Assembly: GCA_019239425.1 (NCBI GenBank)
Contig: JAFAZX010000056.1
Span: forward strand, 39,702-103,701
Length of the DNA: 64,000 bases
From: Acidobacteriota bacterium
GTDB lineage: Bacteria > Acidobacteriota > Blastocatellia > Pyrinomonadales > Pyrinomonadaceae
Direction of reading: 5' to 3'
The notes beneath the pieces are model-generated. The model had not been told where the DNA came from. It did no database searches and saw only the letters and a list, made by a program, of their open reading frames with translations. Below are positions 32,496 through 42,216 of this stretch, piece by piece. How positions within the stretch are numbered: the first letter of the stretch is position 1; the number at the start of each line of letters is the position of its first letter. The position numbers and the translations under genes are program-made.

Positions 32496-35400
32496 ATGAG
32501 ACCATCCAAGCGTTCGCAAAAACATCTGGCCGCGCGCCTCGTCCTGTGCCTCGCGCTGGCGGCCCAGGCCTTCCCTTCCGGCCGCCCCGCGGCGCGGGCG
32601 CAGGACACCGTGACGGGTGCGTTCGAAGGTGTCGTCAGGGATCGGCAGACCGGCGCGGGCGTCGGCGGCGCGTCGGTCGAAATCATCGCCGAAGAGAGCG
32701 ACCTGCGCTTTCCCACCAAGACCGACACGCAGGGCTATTTCTATTACGGCGCGCTCAACCCCGGGAGCTACACCATCCGCGTCTCAAGGCCCGGCTACCT
32801 CGTCACCGAGATCAAGTCCCACGAGCTAAGCGCCGTCCGCACGACCCCGGTCGTGCCCCGCCCGGTCGAACTCGAAAAACTCTCCGCCGACGCGCGCCCG
32901 CGGACGCGCCGCCGCACTTACGCCGACACGCTGGTCGTCTTCCTCATCCCTGTCGGCCTGAAGCAGCAGACGCAGACGCCCGCGCAGACGCGGCCGACGC
33001 AGACGACGCTGCGCGCCGACGAGGCGCTTTTCAGAGGGACTCTCTTCCGCGGCGACACGCGGCGCGACGGCTCTTTCGGGAGGCGCGAAGTGACGGCCCT
33101 CCCGCTCGGCTCGAAGACCTTGACGCGCACGTATGACGAGCTGGCCTTCCTTCTGCCGGGGGTCGCGCCGCCGCCGGAGACCATCGGCAATGGCTCCGGG
33201 CCGGGCGTCGGCGCGGGCGTCGGCTCGGCGGGACAGTTCGCGGTCAACGGCCTGCGCTCGCGCGCGAACAACTTCACCGTGGACGGCTCGGACAACAACG
33301 ACGAGGACATCGGCGTCCGCCGGCAGGGCTTCTTCGCGCTCGTGCCGCAGCCCGTCGAGTCGCTGCAGGAGTATCAGGTCACGACGCTGCTCGCGCCCGC
33401 GCAGTTCGGCCGCAACCTCGGCGCGCAGGTCAACGCCGTCTCCAGGTCGGGCGGCAACGACCTCCACGGCTCGCTCTACGGCCTCTTCAATTCGAGCCAA
33501 CTGAACGCGCGCAACTTCTTCGACACGGCGAACGGCGACGCGGTCTCCGCCCTGCGCTTCGGCGGCCGGCCGGTCGTCTCGGCCCCGGGCATAGACTTCG
33601 GCCGCGACTTCCGGCTCGGCACGCTCAGCTACGACCCGCCCGGCGTGAGTCCCGTCCTCGTCCGCAACGGCAGCGGCGGCCGTGACTCTTTCACGCTCGG
33701 GCAGGGGGGCTTCGTGCTCGGCGGCCCGCTCGTCCGCGGCCGTCTCTTCTACCTCATCTCCGCCGAAGGGCAGCTTCTCAACGCGACGCGAGAGGAGAGT
33801 TTCGCCGTGCCGACCGTCGCCGAGCGCGGCGCGTTCGGCACGGGCGCGAGCGGCCTCCTGATTAACCCCTTCGACGGCTCGAACGTCTTCGCCTTCCCGA
33901 CGACGAGGGGCGGCGACGCGGTCTTCAGCCTCTTCCCCTTCGCCAACAACCCCTCGGGCGTCTACGGCCCGAACACTTTCACCGAGACGCTCCCGGCCGG
34001 CGCGCGCGGCCAAATCTACTCGGGCAAGCTCGACACGAACTTCCAGTTAGGCGGGCGCCCGCAGACGTTCGCGGCGAGGTATAACTTTACGGACGACCGC
34101 CGAGACCTCCCCTCGGCGGGCGGCGCGCTCTTCTCTTCCCTGCGCGCGCGCGTGCGCACGCAGAACCTCTCCCTGTTTCTTAACAGCAAGGTCTCCGCGC
34201 CCGCCTCGACCACCTCGGTCTTCAACCAGCTGAGACTCTCTTACGGGCGCACGCGTCTTCGCTTCGAAGAGCTGCGTGACGGCACGTACCTTCTCCCGAG
34301 CGAGAGGTTCCCCGACACGCCCTTCCTCCTCAACGCCGCCAGGTTTGAAAGTTACACACTGCCTGGTTTCGACTCGGTTAACAACAGGCTGGTTCCCAAC
34401 GCGGGGCCTGTCCTGTACCAGCGTTCGGGCACGGTTGAAGATGTGCTGGGGCCAATCGGGCAGGTCAACGTGGCGGGCTACAGCCCCGTCGGCGTTGACG
34501 TCTTCAACTTCCCGCAACGCCGCGTCAACAACACGTACCAGTGGGCCGACCACCTGACGGTGCGCGCGGGCCGGCACAACTTCGCCTTCGGCACGGACGA
34601 CCGCCGCACGGAGCTGAACAGCGTGCTGCCGCGAAACTTCCGCCCGCTCCTCAGCTTCCAGGGCGCGCCGCGCCTCGTCGCCGACAGCGCGGGCAGACCC
34701 GTCACGATTACACGGGACTTCGTCGCGCCGGCCACGCTCGCCGCCGCGGGCGCCGCCAGCGGGTTCTCCGAGACGCTCACCACGGGCAGCGACGGCCGTC
34801 TCAACCTGCGCTTCTACCAGTTCAACTTCTACGGGCAGGACGAGTGGCGCGTGCGGCCCGACCTCTCGCTCTCGCTGGGCCTGCGCTACGAGTACAACAC
34901 GCCGCCGCGCGAAGTGAACCGCCGCATCGAAGAGACCTTCGGAGACCCGGCCGTCGGCAGCCTCGTCCCCGGCCTGAGCCGTTTCATCGACGGGCGCGAG
35001 CGCATCTACGACCCAGACCGCGACAACTTCTCGCCGCGCGTCGGCCTCGCCTACTCGCCGCGCCTGTTCGGCCCGAAGGGTTCGACCGTGCTGCGCGCGG
35101 GCTACGGCCATTTCAACGACCAGATACTCGGCGCGGTCGTCAGCCAGTCGCGCAACGTCTTCCCGAACTTCGTCACCGTCAACACCCCCGGGGGCCTGGG
35201 CAATCTCTTCTACCCTAACGCCCCTCTCAGCCTTCTGAACCCGGCGGTGAACCTCGGCGGCGTGCAGGCCCTCAACCGTATCGACCGGGCCTCCCTGCCC
35301 GGCCTCATCAGACTCGTCAACTGCATCACCAGCACGGGCGGCCTCGGCTGCATCCTCTCCACTGCCCCCGTTGCGAGCGGCGTCGAAGTCACACTCCCGG

Positions 35401-36410
35401 CGCGGCGACTACAGATGCCGGGCGCGCACCACTACTCGCTCTCTTTCGAACAGCGGCTCGGCGCGGACACGATTCTCTCGGCCGCCTACGTCGGCACGCG
35501 CGGGCAGAACCTTCTGCGCTTCACGACGCCGAACCTCGGCTCGAACGCCGTCTCGCTCGTCAGCCGATTCGACATCGGCACGGGCGTGAGCAACATCTTC
35601 GAGCCGCTCTTCTTCGGCGTCGCCGTCCCGCCGGGCACGCGCGTCTCGGGGCTTCAGTTCACGGGCGGGCGGCCCGTGCCGGATGTCGGCGGGGTGAGCA
35701 TCTTCGAGACGACGGCGCGGTCTCGTTACGACGCCGCGCAGCTCGGCCTGCGCGGGCTTTGGCGGGGTTCACTGCGGTACGACTTGAACTACACTTTCTC
35801 GAAGGCTTTGGACGACGTGTCGGACGTGTTCGACCTGGCGGGCGCGCCGGCGCTGCCGCAGGACAGTTTCGACCTCGGAGCCGAGTACGGCCCCTCGAAC
35901 TACGACGCGCGCCACCTTCTCTCTTACTCCGCGGTCTTCGATGTCCCGGGCCGCGGCCTCTTCGAAGGGCTACAGCTCGCCTCGACCGGATACTTCCGCA
36001 CGGGGCAGCCCTTCACCGTCAACTCGATCTTCGACGTGAACCTCGACGGCAACCTCACCGACCGCCTCGACACGACCGGCGGACTCGTCGTGACCGGAGA
36101 CCGGCTCCGGCCGCTGCTCCTGACGACGAGCGACACGGCCGCGCTGCTCGCGCCCGTGGGCGAGGACGGGAGCGTCGGGCGCAACACGTTCCGCGCCGGA
36201 AGCGTGTTTGAAATCAACCTGGCGTTGGTCAAAGCCTTCAGGTTCGACGAAGCGCGTTCGTTCCTCGTCCGCACGGAGTTCTTCAACCTGACGAACCGCG
36301 CCAACTTCGGCGTCCCCGTCCGCCTCCTCGAAGCCCCCGCCTTCGGCCGCGCCACCTCGACCCTCACCCCCGGCCGCCGCGTCCAGTTCTTCCTGAAGTA
36401 CGTCTTCTGA
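32496..36410 (+). CDS. TonB-dependent receptor-like outer-membrane protein with carboxypeptidase-regulatory domain
   Basis: The start is ATG 32496, followed by a basic N-region and signal peptide (about 1-36, ending AARAQD); the open frame before it overlaps the upstream gene. It has 1304 residues. A CarboxypepD_reg domain comes first (about 38-130, GVVRDRQTGAGVGGASVEI, TDTQGYFYYGALNPGSY). A plug-like domain follows (QFAVNGLRSRANNFTVDG, QAQVNAVSRSGGN-type segment), then a long beta-barrel ending in ...VQFFLKYVF with terminal Phe. The layout is the acidobacterial Oar/TonB-receptor type, known for uptake or surface functions. It ends 30 bp from the convergent nSTAND1 gene with no terminator visible in between. 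Confidence 0.9.
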   Translation: MRPSKRSQKHLAARLVLCLALAAQAFPSGRPAARAQDTVTGAFEGVVRDRQTGAGVGGASVEIIAEESDLRFPTKTDTQGYFYYGALNPGSYTIRVSRPGYLVTEIKSHELSAVRTTPVVPRPVELEKLSADARPRTRRRTYADTLVVFLIPVGLKQQTQTPAQTRPTQTTLRADEALFRGTLFRGDTRRDGSFGRREVTALPLGSKTLTRTYDELAFLLPGVAPPPETIGNGSGPGVGAGVGSAGQFAVNGLRSRANNFTVDGSDNNDEDIGVRRQGFFALVPQPVESLQEYQVTTLLAPAQFGRNLGAQVNAVSRSGGNDLHGSLYGLFNSSQLNARNFFDTANGDAVSALRFGGRPVVSAPGIDFGRDFRLGTLSYDPPGVSPVLVRNGSGGRDSFTLGQGGFVLGGPLVRGRLFYLISAEGQLLNATREESFAVPTVAERGAFGTGASGLLINPFDGSNVFAFPTTRGGDAVFSLFPFANNPSGVYGPNTFTETLPAGARGQIYSGKLDTNFQLGGRPQTFAARYNFTDDRRDLPSAGGALFSSLRARVRTQNLSLFLNSKVSAPASTTSVFNQLRLSYGRTRLRFEELRDGTYLLPSERFPDTPFLLNAARFESYTLPGFDSVNNRLVPNAGPVLYQRSGTVEDVLGPIGQVNVAGYSPVGVDVFNFPQRRVNNTYQWADHLTVRAGRHNFAFGTDDRRTELNSVLPRNFRPLLSFQGAPRLVADSAGRPVTITRDFVAPATLAAAGAASGFSETLTTGSDGRLNLRFYQFNFYGQDEWRVRPDLSLSLGLRYEYNTPPREVNRRIEETFGDPAVGSLVPGLSRFIDGRERIYDPDRDNFSPRVGLAYSPRLFGPKGSTVLRAGYGHFNDQILGAVVSQSRNVFPNFVTVNTPGGLGNLFYPNAPLSLLNPAVNLGGVQALNRIDRASLPGLIRLVNCITSTGGLGCILSTAPVASGVEVTLPARRLQMPGAHHYSLSFEQRLGADTILSAAYVGTRGQNLLRFTTPNLGSNAVSLVSRFDIGTGVSNIFEPLFFGVAVPPGTRVSGLQFTGGRPVPDVGGVSIFETTARSRYDAAQLGLRGLWRGSLRYDLNYTFSKALDDVSDVFDLAGAPALPQDSFDLGAEYGPSNYDARHLLSYSAVFDVPGRGLFEGLQLASTGYFRTGQPFTVNSIFDVNLDGNLTDRLDTTGGLVVTGDRLRPLLLTTSDTAALLAPVGEDGSVGRNTFRAGSVFEINLALVKAFRFDEARSFLVRTEFFNLTNRANFGVPVRLLEAPAFGRATSTLTPGRRVQFFLKYVF

Positions 36411-36440
36411 GTCTACTGATTCACAATCCGACCCGCGCGC

Positions 36441-39400
36441 TCAACGTCTCCCGGCTCTGACCTCCTCATCGCTCGCCGCGCGCCACAACTTCACGACCGA
36501 TCCGAGGCCAGTGGCAAGCGTCCTGCTGTCTGGCGAGAAGGCGAGAGACCGAATTTCGAACTGCGAGTTAATTGTAATCAGCTCCGTGGACGTGCCAACG
36601 CGCCACAGCTTCACGGTCATGTCTTCCCCGCCCGTGGCGAGCGTCCTGCCGTCGGGCGAGAAGGCCAATCTGTAGACCCCGCCCTTGTGCCCGGAGAGTG
36701 TGTCAAACTCCTTACCCGTGACGGCGTCCAACAGCCGCACAAAACCTCTTCCTGTCCCGACGGCGAGTATGCGGCTGTCGGGCGAGAAGGCCACTGAAGT
36801 GATACCGTCCGCCTCCTCGTCAGGACGCGAAACCAACTCCCTGGATAACGTGTCGTCCCACACCTTGAGTTCCTTGCCGGTGATGGCAGCGATCCGTTTG
36901 CCGTCGGGCGAGAAGGCGACGTTGATGACGTAACGGGTGAGCCTGCGTTCTTTCACCGGGCTGGCCGAGGCCACGTTCCACAGCCTCACGGTGGCGTCTT
37001 TACCGCCTGTGACGAGCCACCGGCTGTCTGGCGAAAAGGCAACGGTCAAGACCGTGCCCTCCGACCCTGCCAACGTAGCAAGCTCCTTCCCCGCGACCGC
37101 GTCCCATAGTTTGACGGGTGGAGAATCGCCGACCGTGGCGACCAGCCTGCCGTCCGGCGAAAGCACGGTGGAATAGATCGCCCCATCGTGCTTAAGGGTG
37201 TGCGTACCCAGCGCCTGATGCGTCTCGGCGTCCCACGACCCGACCGCGTCGTGGCTGGCCGTCGTGATCCTTTTCCCGTCGGGTGAGAAGAGGATAGACT
37301 CGATCCCACCTCCGCCTCCCTCAAGCAGCGACTGCTCGCGAACGTGCGCTGCTACGTCCCAAACCTTGACCGTCCCGTCCTGGCTCCCGGTCAAGAACGT
37401 CCTGCCGTCGCCCGAAAAGGTCACGGCGGTAATATTATCTTCGTGGGCTTTGAGCACAGCGCTTTTCCGGCGCGAGCTTACATCCCAGACCGTAATGTCG
37501 TTGACTCCGTAATTGGCGACGAGCGTTCGCCCGTCGGGCGAGAGGGCGAAAGAAGAGACGTAACTGCCCGTACCGTCGAACGTAAATTGTTCCTTGCAGG
37601 ACGTCACTTCCAATTGTCGTATGGAGCCATCCTGCATGACGCTCGCGAAGAGATTCTTGCCGTCGGGTGAGAAGGTCGGGTAGCGAAAAACTTTCTCCTG
37701 GCCGGAGAGGGAGCAGAGTTGCTTATTTGTCTTTACATCCCACAGCCGCAGGGTGCCGTTAATCTCAGAGGTGGCGAGCGTCCCACCGTCCGGCGAGAAG
37801 GCGACGGAGCGGACGAAGCTCGTGTGCTCGAACACGGCTCTTTTATCTCGCGCCACTAAGTCCCACACCTCGACCTTGTGCTGTTCGTCCCCGGCGGCGA
37901 GCGTCCTGCCGTCCGGCGAGAAGGCGAGAGAGGTGATTCCTTCCGCCCTTTCTTTAAGCGTCACTGGTTCGCCGTGTGAAACGGCATCCACTATTTTCAA
38001 GTTATGCGTCTCGGGTTCCTGGAAGGCGAAGCGCTTGCCATCGGGCGAGATGGCGAATACAGGTATACCCATTTTCATCGAACCAAGCATCCGGCGTGTG
38101 TTCACGTCCCACAGCTCGCAGTCATTCACCCTGTCGATGACAAGCGTGCTGCCATCGCGCGAGAGGGCCATGTCTTCGACAGCCTTGCCCGAGGCGAACG
38201 TGTCCGTCTCCCCGTTGAAGACGTGCCAGAGGTAGAACCACTCGAAGCCGGGCGCGTCGCCGCTCAAGGGCGAGTGTGCGGCGAGCAGCTCGCGGCCGCG
38301 CGCAAAGTTGCTGTCCAAGTAAGCTCGCTGCACGAGGTTTATGTCCGAGACGTAAAGGAGTTGGCGGTTTCGCGTCGCCGCGGCCTCGGCAGATTTTCGT
38401 TGCTTGTCGGCTTCGAGGCGGGCGACCTCGGCCTGATGGAAGTTTTGTTGTGCGATGCCGGCCTGCTTCTCGGCTTCGGCTTTGGAGGCTTCGGCCTCCT
38501 TCTGTTTCTTCAGCGCTTCGTCTTCGGCCTCTTTGGCCTTCTGCTCGTTGCGTTGCGCGTTGTCGGACTGTTCGTTGGCGCGGTCGCGCTCGGCGACGGC
38601 GCGCGCGCGTTCGGTCTGGGCCTGCGCGTTCGCCCTCTGCGCCTCGTCGAGCGCCGCCTGCGCCTGGATGCTCTTGTTGTAGGCGAAGGCGGAGGCGACG
38701 AGCGAGAGCATGAAGAGGAGGAAGAAGACGACGGCCGTCACGCGCGCACGTTTGACCTCGCGGCGGCGTTTCTGTTCTTCGGCGAGGAGCGCGGCGTCGC
38801 GCGCGGCGACGCTCTCGTCTAAGAATCTCATCGCGGAGTCGAACGCGGGGTGATAGCGCTGGCCCCACGCCGCGGTCGGCCGGGTCTGCTCGCGCCAGTC
38901 GAGCGCGAGCTGCAAGTCCGGGTCGCGCCAGAGTCCGGCCTGCCCGCGCTCGTAGAGCACGGCGGTCTGCGCGAGGCGCGTGTAAATCTGCGCGGACTGC
39001 GACTCCGCGTCCACCCACTCCTTCAGGCGCTTCCAGTTGCGGATGAGGCTTTCGTGCGAGATGTCTATGAGCGAGTCGGCGGCGAGCGCGACGTCGGCGG
39101 GCGGCGTCAGGAACGAACGCCCCTCGCGGCGGAAGACTTCCAAGACCGCCGCGGCCTCTTCAAGGCTCGCGCCCGACAGCACGCAGAGGTCGCCGAGCAC
39201 GGTCGGGCGGCGGACTTCGCGGTTGTCCTCGCCCTTCTCCGTGAGTGCCTTGAAGAACTTCTCCGCGAGGCGGCGCCGCTCGCCCGAAAGTTCTTCGAAC
39301 GCCTCGTCGGCGTGGAGCGACAAAGCCCCCGCCATCGTGCCGATTGATTCATAGTGGCGCAGGTCTAAGGCCTCGCCCTCCGCGTGGTCGTCCTTCCAAC

Positions 39401-40247
39401 TCTCCCACGTGCGCATGAGCGCGTGCTGAAGGATGGGCAACTGGTCGGGGTTGTCGCCCACGTCGTTGAGCAGGCGGTTGACGAGGCGCGGCTCGATGCG
39501 CCCGCCGCAGACGGCGACGGGGCCGGCGATGGCCTCCTCGCGCTGGTCGCGCGTCATGCGCGGGATGAGGTACTGGCCCTCGTTGATGGCCTCGGGCAAG
39601 TCCCAGAACTGCGAGCAGTCGCCGAGGAAGTCCGAGCGCATCGTGATGACGACGTAGACGGCGTGCCCGCGCTGGCGCGCGGCCTCCAAGAGCAGCTTGA
39701 CGAAGGCCGCGGCCTCGTAGCGATACTGCTCGCTCCCCGAAACCCTCGCGAAGCGGAACAGCTCCTCGAACTGGTCGACGACGACGAGCAGGTTCTCGTT
39801 CGAGGGCATGCGTTGCTGCGCGACCGACTCGACGAGGCCGAGCCCGCCGCGGCGGAGCGTCGCCTCGGTGATGGCGGCCTGGATGCGCGCGTTCTCCTCG
39901 ATGTCGGAGCCGAAGACGTCTTCGGCGCTCAGCGCGCGCGCGAGGTTGCCGAGCGGGTCGTTGCCCGGGCGCAGCAGCGCGACGCGCCAGTGCGAGCCGG
40001 CGCTCGCCATGTAGCCGCCGTAGAGGTCTGGCAGAAGGCCCGCGCGCACGAGCGAAGACTTGCCGCTGCCCGAGGTGCCGACGACCGCCACGAAGCGCGT
40101 GGCCGCGAGCTTGCGGATGAGCTGGCCGCTCTGCCCGTCGCGCCCGAAGTAGAGGTGGCTCTCGTCGAACTCGAACGCGCGCAGGCCCGGGAAGGGGTTG
40201 ACGGGCGTGGCCGTCTCGGCGCTCGTGGTTAAGCCTTCGGGGGTCAT
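36441..40247 (-). CDS. nSTAND1 NTPase with membrane span, coiled coil and WD40 propeller(s)
   Basis: The start is ATG 40247, overlapping the TIR gene stop by four bases (ATGA). It has 1268 residues: an nSTAND1 NTPase (about 17-480; NPFPGLRAFEFDE, FGRDGQ, Walker A GTSGSGKSS 57-65, Walker B LLVVVDQFEELF 153-164, DNPDQLPILQHALMR), a TM segment (504-523), a long Ala/Glu/Lys coiled coil (about 525-627) and about 13 WD40 repeats (675-1268). Most repeats carry AFSPDGRTLA and VKLWD blocks, enough for two propellers. Family knowledge: STAND ATPases oligomerise on ligand recognition by the repeat domain and switch on an effector. Here the effector is the translationally coupled TIR protein. The TM suggests assembly at the membrane. 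Confidence 0.92.
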   Translation of the reverse strand: MTPEGLTTSAETATPVNPFPGLRAFEFDESHLYFGRDGQSGQLIRKLAATRFVAVVGTSGSGKSSLVRAGLLPDLYGGYMASAGSHWRVALLRPGNDPLGNLARALSAEDVFGSDIEENARIQAAITEATLRRGGLGLVESVAQQRMPSNENLLVVVDQFEELFRFARVSGSEQYRYEAAAFVKLLLEAARQRGHAVYVVITMRSDFLGDCSQFWDLPEAINEGQYLIPRMTRDQREEAIAGPVAVCGGRIEPRLVNRLLNDVGDNPDQLPILQHALMRTWESWKDDHAEGEALDLRHYESIGTMAGALSLHADEAFEELSGERRRLAEKFFKALTEKGEDNREVRRPTVLGDLCVLSGASLEEAAAVLEVFRREGRSFLTPPADVALAADSLIDISHESLIRNWKRLKEWVDAESQSAQIYTRLAQTAVLYERGQAGLWRDPDLQLALDWREQTRPTAAWGQRYHPAFDSAMRFLDESVAARDAALLAEEQKRRREVKRARVTAVVFFLLFMLSLVASAFAYNKSIQAQAALDEAQRANAQAQTERARAVAERDRANEQSDNAQRNEQKAKEAEDEALKKQKEAEASKAEAEKQAGIAQQNFHQAEVARLEADKQRKSAEAAATRNRQLLYVSDINLVQRAYLDSNFARGRELLAAHSPLSGDAPGFEWFYLWHVFNGETDTFASGKAVEDMALSRDGSTLVIDRVNDCELWDVNTRRMLGSMKMGIPVFAISPDGKRFAFQEPETHNLKIVDAVSHGEPVTLKERAEGITSLAFSPDGRTLAAGDEQHKVEVWDLVARDKRAVFEHTSFVRSVAFSPDGGTLATSEINGTLRLWDVKTNKQLCSLSGQEKVFRYPTFSPDGKNLFASVMQDGSIRQLEVTSCKEQFTFDGTGSYVSSFALSPDGRTLVANYGVNDITVWDVSSRRKSAVLKAHEDNITAVTFSGDGRTFLTGSQDGTVKVWDVAAHVREQSLLEGGGGGIESILFSPDGKRITTASHDAVGSWDAETHQALGTHTLKHDGAIYSTVLSPDGRLVATVGDSPPVKLWDAVAGKELATLAGSEGTVLTVAFSPDSRWLVTGGKDATVRLWNVASASPVKERRLTRYVINVAFSPDGKRIAAITGKELKVWDDTLSRELVSRPDEEADGITSVAFSPDSRILAVGTGRGFVRLLDAVTGKEFDTLSGHKGGVYRLAFSPDGRTLATGGEDMTVKLWRVGTSTELITINSQFEIRSLAFSPDSRTLATGLGSVVKLWRAASDEEVRAGRR

Positions 40248-41773
40248 CCTCTGGCTCCTTTCCCCGACGTGACCCTTTCGACGAAAGGCCGCAGGCAGTC
40301 GGGCGAGAAGCGGTCGAAGTTCCTGATGACGAGGGACTCCTGGTCGCGGACGCGCTCTTTCGAAGGGGTCGCGGGGCCGGTGATGTAGATGGCCTTCGCC
40401 AGCAGGGGCTTCGTCCGCCCGTAGCCCGCCACCTTCTGCAGCTCGCGCTGCTTCATGCGGAGCCAGATGTCGTTGGCGCGCCCGTAGTAGGTCATCACCG
40501 CGTCGCACTCGATGAGGTTCGCCCTGTGATCCTCCCTGAGCGCGGCCTCGTCGCCCTCGACCGCCGACGTGACGACGTTCAGGCCCTGCTCGAAGAGACA
40601 GTCTTCGACCGGCCGGACGTCGTCGATGTCTTCGCGGTCGCAGATCAGGTAGACGTTCGCCGGGCCGCCGCCGCCTTCCGGGTCGCCGTCCAGCAGGGTG
40701 GCCGAGAGCTTCGGCTGGTCGGCGACTCTCTCCCCGATCAGCTGCTTGAGGTCTTCGAGGCTCGTCTGCAAGACCTCCGCCTTGCCGTGCCCGTTCAGGG
40801 TCAGGCCGAGGCAGAGGCCGTTGACGAACTCGCGCTGCCGCTCGTCGCGCGCCTCCAAGCCCACGGGCATCCAGACGATGCGGCGGAGTCCTTCGCCACA
40901 GGCCCCGGCCAGCTCGCTCTGAATCTCGGCGAGCGACCTGCCCTCGTCCTCCGGGATGATGCCGTAGTGTGCGCCGAGCAGGTGGACGGAGAGTTCGCTG
41001 CGGCCGAGGTATTCGCGCACCGCCTCGCGCAGGGCGCCCCCCCTGAGCGGCAGCTCCCTGTCCGGCAGGACGACGTGGCCGCGCTGCTGCAACTCGCGCT
41101 TGATTAAATCCCGCTCGGCCCCGAGGTCGGAGGTCGTCTCCGCGAGGTAGACGGTCTTCGAAGGGCCGCCGGCGGGCGGCAGCGTGGGCGCGAGCGCCGG
41201 CGCGTCGCCCGCCCGGCGCATCGTCTCGATCATCCCCTTGATGTCGTAGGCGAGGTCGTCGAGCTTCTCCCAGTAGCGGATGTCGCGCGCGGGCAGCACG
41301 TCGGGGCTGAACTCGCGCGCGCGGTCGCGCGCCGCGTCGTACTCGTAGAACTCGTAGCCGAGCATGCCCTGCAACTGCGGCGGGTGCTCCTGGAGCGGGA
41401 CGTTGAACTTGACGACCTTGAAGACGCGTGAGCGGTCGCCGAGGGTGAGTCCGCCGTACGACTCGGCGCGCCGGCAGAACTCGCTCAGCTCCCGCAGGCA
41501 CCACTCGGACTTGACGTAACGCGGCGAGATGACGGCGACGAGCAGGGCCGACTTCGAGAGGCGCGCGATGAGCGTCTCGGCGAAGACGTCGTTGCCCTGC
41601 AGCTTGGGGTCGCGCCAGAGCCTGACCCGCTCACCCGTCAACTGTTCGAGCCGGATGCGCAGGCGCTCGTGCAGCGTCGCGATCCACCCTTCGAGCCCTT
41701 CGGCCAGCGGCTGGTTGTCGATGTGGGCATAGCTGATGAAGATGTCGTCTTCGAACTGCGGGGGCGAAGCCAT
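40244..41773 (-). CDS. TIR protein with three TIR/DUF4062-like modules
   Basis: A 509-residue protein with ribosome binding site GGAGGAG. Module 1 (about 7-185) is a TIR domain, with DIFISYAHIDN, RLWRDPKLQGNDVF and the catalytic-type SEWCLREL (Glu95), a putative NADase glutamate. Module 2 (about 206-330), with KTVYLAETTSDLGAERDLI and VHLLGAHYGIIPE, resembles DUF4062/TIR-like folds. Module 3 (about 373-480), with NVYLICDREDIDDV and IECDAVMTYYGRANDIW, looks like another TIR-like Rossmann fold without the WCxxE motif. It overlaps the nSTAND1 gene downstream, so the pair forms one functional unit. Probable role (inference): NAD-consuming effector or scaffold triggered by the WD40-nSTAND sensor. 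Confidence 0.88.
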   Translation of the reverse strand: MASPPQFEDDIFISYAHIDNQPLAEGLEGWIATLHERLRIRLEQLTGERVRLWRDPKLQGNDVFAETLIARLSKSALLVAVISPRYVKSEWCLRELSEFCRRAESYGGLTLGDRSRVFKVVKFNVPLQEHPPQLQGMLGYEFYEYDAARDRAREFSPDVLPARDIRYWEKLDDLAYDIKGMIETMRRAGDAPALAPTLPPAGGPSKTVYLAETTSDLGAERDLIKRELQQRGHVVLPDRELPLRGGALREAVREYLGRSELSVHLLGAHYGIIPEDEGRSLAEIQSELAGACGEGLRRIVWMPVGLEARDERQREFVNGLCLGLTLNGHGKAEVLQTSLEDLKQLIGERVADQPKLSATLLDGDPEGGGGPANVYLICDREDIDDVRPVEDCLFEQGLNVVTSAVEGDEAALREDHRANLIECDAVMTYYGRANDIWLRMKQRELQKVAGYGRTKPLLAKAIYITGPATPSKERVRDQESLVIRNFDRFSPDCLRPFVERVTSGKGARG

Positions 41774-41891
41774 CTCGCTACTCCTCCGTGCATGAAACGC
41801 GTTGAGGCGCGCGTCCGCGACTTACGGCGGGCAGGGCGGTTGAAAAAGCGGCGGCGGCGAGTTCTCTCCGAAAGTAGGGCGGCGCGCTGGC

Positions 41892-41920
41892 AAGATAATT
41901 CCGCGCGGACGCCGTGTCAA
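41892..41920 (-). promoter_or_regulatory. Candidate sigma70 promoter of the TIR/nSTAND1 operon
   Basis: On the minus strand, TTGACA (41920-41915), a 17-nt spacer and TATCTT (41897-41892). The -35 is perfect, spacing ideal and -10 four of six. It predicts a leader of about 112 nt. Confidence 0.6.
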
Positions 41921-41944
41921 CGTTTTGCGGCTCTGAAATGAATG

Positions 41945-41973
41945 TTGACATGCGGGGCGATTAGGATTAATTT
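41945..41973 (+). promoter_or_regulatory. Candidate promoter of the GMC operon
   Basis: TTGACA at 41945-41950, with the weak -10-like TAATTT at 41968-41973 (17-nt spacer). It lies 24 bp from the opposing TTGACA of the TIR promoter. Confidence 0.35.
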
Positions 41974-42216
41974 TCTAGCGCTCTTCGGTTCGGTTTGTAC
42001 TTAACAGGTTTCTCACAGTCGCCGCTTTCAAACTGCCGCCCGGTGCCGGCCCGCGGACGCCGGCCCGAAAACGTTACTCCCGGGGACATTCATCAGGCGC
42101 GAGTCGAGAAGGTAGGGTGCGATGAAGCCCCGACAGGCGGCGCGCTTCGTCCGCCCTCTTCCGCCGACTCAACCTAGCCTCCGACCATTTGCTCAACCAC
42201 CGAAAGGACGAACACC

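Larger units (their letters stand above)
41774..42216. other. Divergent regulatory gap between TIR and GMC operons
   Basis: 443 nt without a gene, with a low-GC patch near 41920-42010. It holds one promoter candidate on each strand (annotated). A ribosome binding site-like GAAAGGACG lies just before 42217. Confidence 0.55.

Noticed and set aside
40248..41504. Extension of the nSTAND1 frame upstream into the TIR gene
   Set aside because: The upstream part is out of frame with the TIR protein and has shadow composition. ATG 40247 with ATGA coupling is the better start.
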